From Dendrophyllia cribrosa (taxonomy: Eukaryota > Cnidaria > Anthozoa > Scleractinia > Dendrophylliidae): a stretch of DNA of 64,000 nucleotides. Position numbers and translations under genes: made by a program. The notes under the pieces were generated by a model. That model saw only the letters and a list, made by a program, of their open reading frames with translations. It was not told the origin of the DNA and made no database searches. Below are positions 11,144-19,209 of the stretch, in pieces; the first letter of the stretch is position 1, and each line of letters begins with the position of its first letter. The stretch spans positions 24,179,770 through 24,243,769 of the forward strand of contig JAJLRJ010000006.1 of assembly GCA_024195265.1 (NCBI GenBank), in the 5' to 3' direction.

Positions 11144-11282
11144 TATAGAGGTTTTGCACGGCAGCCATGTTGCATGGCAGGAACAATGGGAATGTTTTGC
11201 ATTAGAAAGCACATTCTTTTCCATAGGGAAAAGAATCTATTGTTCCTGCCATGCAACATGGCTGCCGTGCAAAACCTCTATA
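11144..11282. mobile_element. Near-perfect hairpin MITE
   Basis: Arms of about 44 bp with no visible mismatch: TATAGAGGTTTTGCACGGCA... on the left, returning as TGCCGTGCAAAACCTCTATA. The inner part (CATGTTGCATGGCAGGAACA) pairs as well, leaving a loop of about 50 bp. High arm identity suggests recent origin. Confidence 0.9.
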
Positions 11283-11344
11283 GGGATGATATCTGTTTAC
11301 AAACATTCTTTTTGTCATTCAAATGTGCCAACCACTGGAACAAA

Positions 11345-11537
11345 AGAACCCTTTGTTTCGGCAGCCAAACACTTTCTCTCCTCTCCTAATCACACTGCTG
11401 ATGACATGCAACTAATCCCCATTGAAAAAATCATCTCTAACCGAGACTCAATACGTAAGGCCAAAGAGGCCTTTTTAATCTCTAAAGGCAGGACACTTGT
11501 ACCTTATGGCCTAAACATTCGCGAAGAAACATACTAA
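11345..11537 (+). pseudogene. Penelope-like element GIY-YIG endonuclease, C-terminal fragment
   Basis: The frame reads SAAKHFLSSPNHTADDMQL, IPIEKIISNRDSIRKAKEAF and LISKGRTLVPYGLN before a stop. This is the usual tail of the GIY-YIG endonuclease domain of Penelope-like retroelements (HF..P.H...DM...IEKI, then R..RE.FLI.K..TL.P.GLN). The GIY-YIG core itself is missing, replaced upstream by the hairpin MITE. About 190 bp downstream is a hammerhead motif, the arrangement expected for the 3' end of these elements. Confidence 0.7.
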
Positions 11538-11725
11538 TTATTCATTTTCGTATTATTTAGTTTCCTTTTATTGTTTTCTAGTATTTTTCGTTATCAGCTT
11601 ATATTTTATTTCCGTCTATCATCATTGTTATTTTCTAGGTGGATCCCTACGCATTTCCGTTGTAACGTAAACCTCATGTCACTTATAGCTACTTATAAAA
11701 CAAACCAATGTAAATTTTACTTCAT

Positions 11726-11768
11726 TGTACCTGAAGAAGGCTGGTTTGGCCAGCCGAAATATAGTACA
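11726..11768 (+). ncRNA. Hammerhead ribozyme motif (Penelope-type)
   Basis: Core CTGAAGA at 11731-11737, stem II GGCTGG (11739-11744) with CCAGCC (11750-11755), GAAA at 11756-11759, then TATA with the expected cleavage after A11763. Stem I is TGTAC (11726-11730) with GTACA (11764-11768). Stem III is minimal, as reported for hammerheads in Penelope-like elements, which often act as dimers. Its place just downstream of a Penelope-type endonuclease fragment supports the call. Self-cleavage is inferred, not shown. Confidence 0.75.
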
Positions 11769-11769
11769 C

Positions 11770-12480
11770 CTCTTAAATTTGTATCTACGTTGTATCGGTC
11801 TTTGCTTCTATACATACTTTAACCCTACTTTGCGACCGACCATGGAAACGTGTCTATTTCAAAGGAGCCGAAGTGCGTCGCCAAGACGGTATGATCTACA
11901 CCACACTTGGGAAGGCACGTGACCAATAGGAAAACAGAAGCCAACTATAAAACACGTGCAGCGGTGCAAAAAGTTGTTAGTGACTGAGAGCTTATGTTCT
12001 CTCATCGGGTACGGACCCCAATTTTCTGACGTGTTACTTAAGAGTATCAAGTGCGCTTGAGTCAAGCTCTTGCTTGAGACATACTTAGCTTGAAGTGTGA
12101 ACCCACCAAATATCCGTTGTTACACTACCGTATAACGTAAGAAAATGACCCGGAACTGTTTTCATTTTACCGCGCAACTTTAGTTTTCGTCTGGAAGTTA
12201 ACCAAAGATCACTTTAACTGATTTTCTGATTGTAAAAAGGGTTGAGGACGACGAAAACATCCTATAAATAGTAAGAATACATGGAAATGCAAAAAGAAAC
12301 ACTACTTAGGGGAAGCAGTACATGAATACAGAATTCAGGATAGAATTTTGCGATACTTGTGGCACTACAAATGAAAACATGTTGCTGAAAATTCAGTCCA
12401 AAGGGAGTAGCCGACATGAACTGCATGGAGTAGACAACTTTGTTGTACACCTTACACAAATTATGATATTTTTTAGTAGC
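11770..12480. other. Non-coding, possible Penelope-element flank
   Basis: Contains a TATA-like ACTATAAAAC near 11945 and short inverted words (GAGTCAAGCTCTTGCTTGAG, about 12058-12077). No convincing exon. It may be part of the Penelope-like element's terminal region, but I cannot delimit it. Confidence 0.3.
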
Positions 12481-12489
12481 CGTAGCGTT

Positions 12490-13011
12490 GCCTCTGTCGC
12501 ATTCTTGCGATCTTATGGAGTGGCAAGATCACCAACAGCGAGGTCCTGTCACGTGCTGGCCTCCCAACCATGTACACACTACTCCGACAACGCAGGCTGC
12601 GCTGGCTCGGCCATGTCCACCGGATGGAGGATGGTCGAATACCAAAAGACATCCTGTACGGTGAACTTGCATCTGGCAAAAGAACGGTTGGCCGCCCACA
12701 ACTACGCTACAAGGACGCCTGCAAGCGGGAGATGTGTGCACTTGATATCGACACTAAGCACGGGAACAGGGAAGGACATTGCAGACGACCGCAGCAGATG
12801 GCGGTGTGTTCTCCAGCGCCAGCTCAAGACTGGGGAAGACAGGATCCATAGCGAAGCTAAGGAGAGAAGAAACCGCAGAAGGGAGCGAAACTCCGCCCAC
12901 CAGCCAGAGACCATACACAGATGTGGCCACTGCGACAGGGACTGCCATTCCCACATCGGCCTTATCAGCCACACCCGACGCTGCTCCAGCCGCAACGAGA
13001 CCGACAACTAG
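12490..13011 (+). pseudogene. Non-LTR retrotransposon 3' end with C-terminal zinc finger, frameshifted
   Basis: One frame gives SGKITNSEVLSRAGLPTMYT, RRLRWLGHVHRMEDGRIPKD and GKRTVGRPQLRYKDACKRE, a signature tail of many animal non-LTR reverse transcriptases. Near 12765 the frame shifts and continues as DDRSRWRCVLQRQLKTGEDR. It ends with a CxxC-H-C finger, CGHCDRDCHSHIGLISHTRR, before a stop at 13009-13011. One indel separates the halves. The catalytic reverse transcriptase is absent. Confidence 0.8.
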
Positions 13012-13164
13012 GGCGCATCACCCATGGTCGACTTCGACTGACGGAGGCCTACTACTAGAAATAAAGAATGTTTTAGCTACATATATTAGCGTTATTTCCC
13101 TGCATTTTTTTGCGGTTTGCTACTCAAGACAGGGATACTAATTAAGGGATACTCAGAAGCCGCT

Positions 13165-13615
13165 TATGGAGATTTGAATAAAGTTATTCGAAAGTAGATT
13201 GTGTTGTCCATTTTTATGTGTTTGTTCATTCATTACATAGGTTGAAAAGCGATTTTATGTAAACAAAACAGGACTTGGATTTTATAGTTCTAACTTCACT
13301 CGCGTGGCCTTATGCAAATATGTTTGTGTATTTTTTGCAATTTTGATTTCAAAATCAGTTTCTCGGGCAATTTTTGATAAGCAACAGGTGTATTTTATTC
13401 GGAAAGTAGTTGTACTAGTTATTCTAGACGGAGAAAAAATTGTTTTTGTGACGGTCGCGTAATTCTGTTTTTGAGAATTGCTAAAATTGAAAAATATCCC
13501 GGTCGTCGATCTTAATTCTTGTGCTTCCGACCTTTCACCTCAGTTAAGTTTATCATCGGCTTTTTGTTCAGAGAGCGACGCTGTTAGGCTCAGCCTATCT
13601 ATATATATTAGAACC
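13165..13615 (+). repeat. Duplicated non-coding segment, copy 1
   Basis: Contains TTGTCCATTTTTATGTGTTT, GTTGAAAAGCGATTTTATGT, and, further on, TCGATCTTAATTCTTGTGCT and TATCTATATATATTAG. All recur in order in copy 2 (about 15900-16205) with moderate divergence. No coding sequence is shared. The pair is about 2.7 kb apart in direct orientation. Confidence 0.7.
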
Positions 13616-14525
13616 AATGCCCGTCATTTTTCATGGTCATGGCTAGCGGAATGTTTCGCGGGCGCATGGGTCCGTCACACAGGCTTTGTTTTTCGCGTGG
13701 CTAACACGGCTACAGTAAACACTTTTGTAATAGAGAATTTAAGATAGGGGACTACGGTCAGCAAGTACGGTTGGACGAGCACTAGAGATCTGGGTCGAAG
13801 TGTTATGTGCATGACTACTTTTCCTTCGCTCACCGTACTTCACCGTAGCAGCTATAAGACGGTGAATTGAACCGTGGTTTCGTGTTGCGAAGACTTCTTA
13901 AGTAATTATTTCTTTTGTTATTTGAATTTTAACCGTATTTTAGCTTAAGGAAGTCGAAAATGGTTAAGCTGTCCTCTGTTGAAGATTTTGTGAATTTTTA
14001 ATTTAATTAATAAGATGTTTCGCACATTGCCTTTCTCGGTGACAGAATTAATGGCGCCATCCTCATCATCTCCGTGAGTAAACACATTTTCAACTTATGT
14101 TTAAATATTAATTGGTGTATAATAACAGTCTTACGTATCCTTGGTCTCTTACCTACTCTGTTTTTAAGTTTTTCTCGTTTTAGTTTGCTCCTTCTGCCCT
14201 CTGTATCGCTCTTGTTGTTGTTGTTGTTGTTGTTTTTTTGTTGGCGAAGTCATTTAGTAATTTAACATTAGAATGATTTGTCCTTCTATCGCTGCCGATT
14301 AGTCTGAGAAACAAGTGAGCACAAAATATATAATGTCTTATTATTCGTTTTAAATCGTTTTTTGCTTATCGGTACTATGCACATTCTGTTAAGTTCGGGA
14401 TACATTTTCTCAATTCTGTATTTGTTATCATGCAGAGTTCGGGCACAGGTCTGGCAAAACGATGGTCATTGATAAGATCGCGACAACGGTAAGGGTAAGA
14501 CAGCCTTCGCAACAGTAAACACAAC

Positions 14526-14714
14526 TTTGGGTGCGTTCCTTTGGGATGATCCGGATCCGGATTACTGATCCAAGATCACACGGATCATGCTGCATCAAAG
14601 GAACCGATGAATCCTTGTCCAGAGTGGATTCGTCGGTTCCTTTGATGCTTCATGATCCGAGTGATCTTGGATCAGTGATCCGGATCCAGATCATCCCAAA
14701 GGAACGCACCCAAA
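14526..14714. mobile_element. Foldback element with TTTGGGTGCG ends
   Basis: Terminal repeats TTTGGGTGCGTTCCTTTGGG / CCCAAAGGAACGCACCCAAA extend through GATGATCCGGATC and TCCAAGATCAC to arms of roughly 85 bp around a centre near 14620. No coding content. Confidence 0.9.
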
Positions 14715-14719
14715 GCCTC

Positions 14720-15490
14720 TTCTCCGGGACAAAATTGTGCCTTGAGAACATCTAAAAATATCTGGAACTTGAAGAGCGGCTGCTAGCCTAGGAATGTCTT
14801 TTTTTCCACCCTAAAATCTGCTTTACATTCGCTGTTTTCTAAGCCATCTAATTGAAATGAGTCGTACTCCGAGTAAGAAAAACATAAATTAACTGACTGG
14901 TACTCTTCATAAAGGATAAGAAACTATTTATCACTGATATGGCCAGAATCATAGGAGCAAAGTAACGCATCTCGAACATCCTGGAACGATCCTGGAACGA
15001 CATTTCTAACCTTTCCGTTCGAAAACGTTTTCTAACAGTTCATAAAAGTAGTTTGTTTGTTTATCAAATTTAATTGCTGTTAGCGGCACCAAGCGCCACC
15101 GTTCCCGCCAAAAGTGTGCGTATAGTCGATCCAGTCCCCAAGCATGCTCTCAAAGACACGTCCAACCGTAGCTCTTTAACCGTAGTCTTCTATCTTAAAT
15201 TCTCTAATGTGTTTAGCGGAGGAAAACGGTTTTACCAAGTCGTTTTTTCCTGCATTTTTTCGCGGTTTGCTACTCGAGACTGGTTTCACATTTCTTACAC
15301 AGTGTCAAGACCGCATTTTAGGCTGCGTAACTCTGCAAGTCAAACGTTTTTAGAGGAATATAGAGCTAAGTGCTTATTTTTAAACCTGATTTCGTCTTAA
15401 ATTGAAGCAAGAGATTATAATTGTCCAATTATTTTCTCTTGATTGAAGCTAGTAGATCGTTGAAGCAGTTTGTTTAGAGCTAAACTCCGT
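14720..15490. other. Non-coding; nothing recognised
   Basis: No conserved protein or structured repeat apart from a short duplicated ATCCTGGAACG word near 14977-14998 and a GCATTTTT.CGCGGTTTGCT phrase (about 15252) also found near 13103, which suggests the 13-kb/16-kb duplication extends here in fragments. Confidence 0.35.
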
Positions 15491-15530
15491 TAACCCATTG
15501 ACGGCCGTGCCGGCCAAAACCGGCCGTGAT
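15491..15530. other. Solitary piggyBac-like terminal repeat
   Basis: TTAACCCATTGACGGCCGTG closely matches the TTAACCCATTGACACCTGA ends of the element at 38817-39436. No matching inverted partner is visible nearby, so this is probably a truncated relative. GC-rich GGCCGTGCCGGCC follows. Confidence 0.45.
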
Positions 15531-15899
15531 TTTGCAATAACACACATTTAAAATATTATATTCAAAATAGAATGAGAAAGCTTCGAAGAATACTCAGAAA
15601 AAGAAGAGCTTTAAGCGATGAAATCTTGCTTCGAGGAACTTCAGAAACCGCGAAGAAGTGGAGTTTTAAAGAATTTTCAAGCAGCCGAGAGACTTACCAG
15701 TAAAATAAATTACATTTTTCTTTGGGAATTTATGTTGATATCAATTTGTGATTGACGTTTTCTTTGTGTTCTCGTAAGTTTTGGAGAAATGTTTATAAAA
15801 CGTGCTCAAATTCAGTCGGATTGACATCTTTAATTTCGCCACGCGCTCAGCCAGATGCGCTATTAAATGGTACGCTTTTTGCCTTATAAACATGAACTA

Positions 15900-16205
15900 A
15901 CGGATATTTGAATAAAATTTTTGAAAAGAAGATTTTGTTGTCCATTTTTATGTGTTTGTTTATTCATTACATAGATTGAAAAGCGATTTTGTGTAAACAA
16001 AACAAGACTTGGATTTTTAATATAGTTCTAACTTCACCCGCGTCGCCTTGGCAAAGATGTCTGTGTCAATCGTCGGTCGTCAATCTTAATTCTTATTTTT
16101 CTTGTGCTTCCGCCGGACCTTTCACCTTAGTTAAGCTTATCATCATCGTTTCTGTTCAGAGAGCTCCGCTGTTAGGCTAAGCGGTAAGCCTATCTGTATA
16201 TATTA
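15900..16205 (+). repeat. Duplicated non-coding segment, copy 2
   Basis: Direct repeat of 13165-13615: the same ordered phrases (TTGTCCATTTTTATGTGTTT, ATTGAAAAGCGATTTTGTGT, TCTTGTGCTTCCG, TATCTGTATATATTAG) with indels. Could be remnants of terminal repeats of a lost element or a segmental duplication. Confidence 0.7.
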
Positions 16206-16343
16206 GTTTCCGCCGGATAGAAAACCCTCAAAGACAACTGCTCCTTTATTCTGGTGATTTCTCATTTGTTTACCGCATAGGTCTGTCGCTCAATGTTGAA
16301 AAAAACATTGATTTTTAATAGAAAATACACACACACAACCGTT

Positions 16344-16560
16344 GTCACGAATGTACCCGAAGAGCTACCGATCGTTATTGTCCCAATTACAAATAGGACG
16401 AGTATGCCAAATGTTGTCACGAAAGAACCTTATGATTATTGTGCTAATCATAAATAGGACAATCATGTCAAACGCTATCACGAAAGCCTGAACCCGAAGA
16501 GTTTTATTGTCCATTTACAAAGATGAAGTGCACACCAAATGTCATCACGAAAGTGTTCGA
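16344..16560 (+). repeat. Decayed tandem repeat, ~60-72 bp unit
   Basis: Three to four irregular units share TCACGAA(A), CCCGAAGAG, TTATTGTCC, ACAAATAGGAC and CCAAATG in the same order. Similar words (GCGAAGAGTTTCCGATCATT, GTTGTCCCATCACAAAT) reappear at 17325-17370, beyond the foldback at 16597-17275, so the foldback probably inserted into this array. Confidence 0.55.
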
Positions 16561-16596
16561 AAAGTTTGTGAAGGTTGCTCTCAAGTAAATTACACT

Positions 16597-17275
16597 ATAA
16601 GGCATGGGCCGCCAGTTATTTCGCCCAAAAAGTGAGGGGTGGTTTATCTTCTGAGGCTTTATGTTCCAGCGTAAAACTTTGCAAGACTAATAAGTTTGCA
16701 ATTATTGTCATTTTGACATGCGCATGATATGCAAATTAGGTGACGTGACTTATTACGTCCACAAAGTCTTAAAAAATCTTAAATCAAAAATGGCACCAGT
16801 TTATACCAACATTCATCTATTTTTGCTGCGCCCAAATGGTTTACAAAGTCAGCAACAAAGGATCTGTGCCCGGACCTTTTGAATTTTTTTATTAATTTTG
16901 AAAATAAACGACATTTTGTACTACTGCCCAGTTCCCTCAAACAAGTAATTTAAGTTTTTCACACTTTTATTTTTATTATCTTAAGAAGTCAGGGCACAGA
17001 AATGATGAACCTTATAGGGAAAACATTATAATCCTTAAGGCAGCTTTCGGAGAATAAGAAAAACTGGTGCCATTTTACTTAATAGAATTTTCGGCTAAAA
17101 ATAACCCTGACAAGTCACGTGACTTAATTTGCATACGTCATGGATGTCAATATGACAACATTGTCAAACATATTTTAAAAATCTGTCAAAGTTTTATGTT
17201 TGTATAGCTCAATCCTCGGAAGATAGACCACCCCCCTCACTTTTTGGGCGAAATAACTGGCGGCCCATGCCTTAT
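16597..17275. mobile_element. Foldback element, 0.68 kb
   Basis: Left end ATAAGGCATGGGCCGCCAGT through TATTTCGCCCAAAAAGTGAG is mirrored at the right by CTCACTTTTTGGGCGAAATA and GGCCCATGCCTTAT (arms about 53 bp). Inner inverted pairs (AATTAGGTGACGTGACTTATT against AAGTCACGTGACTTAATT, and CACCAGTTT against AACTGGTG) show the whole element is an imperfect palindrome. No transposase. Confidence 0.85.
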
Positions 17276-17379
17276 TAATTTACCTGAGCTGTTCAACAAT
17301 AAATATGACAAGCATGTAATCCGAAAGTGCGCGAAGAGTTTCCGATCATTGTTGTCCCATCACAAATGCTGAAACCAAC

Positions 17380-18232
17380 TAACTTTCCGAAACTCGATTG
17401 TCACCTTGACAACCATATACTGATGAAAACTGCTTAAGTTGAAGTAAAATTATGTGCTGAAGTTTCTCTATTTTAATGCTAATTGATTTTGGAAATTAAC
17501 TGTTTTTTCTAGAAATCATTTGTAGATTCAGCTGCAAAATTGAACAAAAGATAAATAGAAGAAAGGTTCAAAACTGAGTTGAATAGCATAATTACTGTTG
17601 TGGGAACTAACTGATGTTCACAGTCCGAATTATCTTGGTTCAACGACAGGTTGGTAAAAAGTTAGTTTTAATTATAAGGTTTTACATTCTAAAACACTTC
17701 CCACTATCCCAAAGTAACGACTGGACAAAATTGATGTTCTAAAATACCCTAATATGAAAATGAAAAGGCAAGCCAGCGACAAAGACAGGGAAGTACTGCA
17801 ATACAGCCTGTATTCGAATGTTCATAATTTATTGTTATTTTATTCATACTAAAAAGTTAAACTTAGATAAGTCAGATCAAGGTTTTGGATGTTAGGCATC
17901 TTTATATACAGCAAATTCAACGTATACAAATATTACCGGCTGAGAAGCGTTTAGGTCAAGGGAACATTTTCAAGGGAACATTGTTGGAATTTCCGGCTGT
18001 GTTTCGCAAAACGTTTGCTCGCTTGCGGCCTGCACTCGACATTTGTCATCTGGCAAAAATTAAGTCAGCCAGTGCTACTATGTATGTTTACCATTAATAA
18101 TGTTTGAGTTTTAACTCACTGTAATCCGCAAAGCCAAAGTCGTGATAACACAACAGCGAGTTATGGTCAGTTATTGTGCTGTTAGTTGCTTACATTTTTT
18201 ATTCTGTTACTACATCTGTTATCTTCGTTAGG
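17380..18232. other. Intergenic region upstream of the LicD-like gene
   Basis: AT-rich with no recognised coding sequence. A pyrimidine-rich run ending CTTCGTTAG just before the LicD start codon (about 18215-18230) could be a 3' splice site for an untranslated upstream exon. Confidence 0.4.
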
Positions 18233-19147
18233 ATGCTAAGAAAGACTACGTCCCTGTTTCGCAGTAGAATCTTGGTAGGATGCCTTGCCGTGTCTTTGCT
18301 CATATTTTCGTTAAGCTTCGAAGGTATCTTTCCACCGAAGGCTGATCCAGTGAACAAACACTTGGAACGTCAAAAGTGCAACACGAGTCTCGAAATCGGC
18401 GAAATGTGCCCCACATTTTACACTGACCTGGAAGGAAAATGTAAGCTTCACGGGGCTGTATTCGATTGTCCAGACATTCGACACAAGGCAAATTCAAGAA
18501 TGAGGCAGGCCCAACTTGTGATGGTGAGGATGTTACGGATATTCCATCTTATTGCGGCGAAACACAACATACACTATTGGCTAAGTTCTGGGACACTGTT
18601 AGGCGCTGCGAGGCACAAGGGATTTATTCCCTGGGACCACGACGTTGATATCGAGATGCCCATGCAAGACTACGTCAAGTTTTATACAATAGGAAGCAAA
18701 GACCTTCCGAACGACATTTTCTTTCAGAGTTCAAAGACAGACAGTAACCTTCGGACGGCGGTCAACAAAGCAGTCAAAAGAAGTCCCAAAAAATATTCCA
18801 CTCACCCCAAAGTTGGGGTTTACAAAAGCCCGTGGAATGCCCGATTGAGAGACAAGGGCAGTTGCTATGGATATTGCCTGTTGTATAACTGCAAATGGCA
18901 CGACGGGCTTATGATGGATTTGTTCGTCACTGAGAGGGAAATAAAAGACGTATTTCCTTTGAAGGAGATGGAGTTTGAAGGGTTCGTATTCCCAGTTCCT
19001 AAAAACTGGAGTGAGATTTTACAACAAGATTATGGTAAAAATGTACTGAACATGCCCAGAGAACGCTTGGCAATACAACCACAGATTTTGCCTTATCCGA
19101 CGATCAACTGCAAGGAACTTGCCCAAAAAGATGTTGAATTTCATTAA
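18233..19147 (+). CDS. LicD-family type II membrane protein
   Basis: A single uninterrupted frame of 304 codons. I start at the first ATG in frame (18233); the frame is open 5' of it but without ATG. Residues about 12-30 (ILVGCLAVSLLIFSLSF) form a signal-anchor after a short basic N-terminus, predicting a Golgi/ER type II protein. The LicD core follows: YWLSSGTLLGAARHKGF (116-131) and PWDHDVDIEM (133-142), whose Asp motif matches the metal/nucleotide-binding DxD of LicD, fukutin and FKRP. These are known or proposed to transfer phospho-alcohols such as phosphocholine or ribitol-phosphate to glycans. Later WHDGLMMDLFV (222-232) and VPKNWSEILQQDYG (255-268) are also typical. Cysteines at 49, 59, 70 and 79 could form disulphides. 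The substrate is unknown. The next 60 bp are A-rich, but I see no clear poly(A) signal. Confidence 0.9.
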   Translation: MLRKTTSLFRSRILVGCLAVSLLIFSLSFEGIFPPKADPVNKHLERQKCNTSLEIGEMCPTFYTDLEGKCKLHGAVFDCPDIRHKANSRMRQAQLVMVRMLRIFHLIAAKHNIHYWLSSGTLLGAARHKGFIPWDHDVDIEMPMQDYVKFYTIGSKDLPNDIFFQSSKTDSNLRTAVNKAVKRSPKKYSTHPKVGVYKSPWNARLRDKGSCYGYCLLYNCKWHDGLMMDLFVTEREIKDVFPLKEMEFEGFVFPVPKNWSEILQQDYGKNVLNMPRERLAIQPQILPYPTINCKELAQKDVEFH

Positions 19148-19209
19148 AAAAAAGAGCGAACTCAGACTTCTTCTCACTATTTGACTTTGAAGTTAAAACT
19201 GAACCTTAA

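Noticed and set aside
10838..11389. 183-codon frame as a gene
   Set aside because: It runs through two MITEs and a poly-C run and has no family resemblance.
12473..13007. Minus-strand frames over the zinc-finger retrotransposon tail
   Set aside because: Antisense shadows of the reverse transcriptase C-terminus, which has clear family motifs on plus.
17885..18097. Small frame upstream of LicD as a separate gene
   Set aside because: No recognised motif, poor composition and no splice support; it could at most be untranslated leader.
18233..19147. Bacterial contamination or recent bacterial transfer of licD
   Set aside because: The flanks are eukaryotic repeats, the protein has an animal-like signal-anchor and FKRP-like features, and no bacterial neighbours are present.
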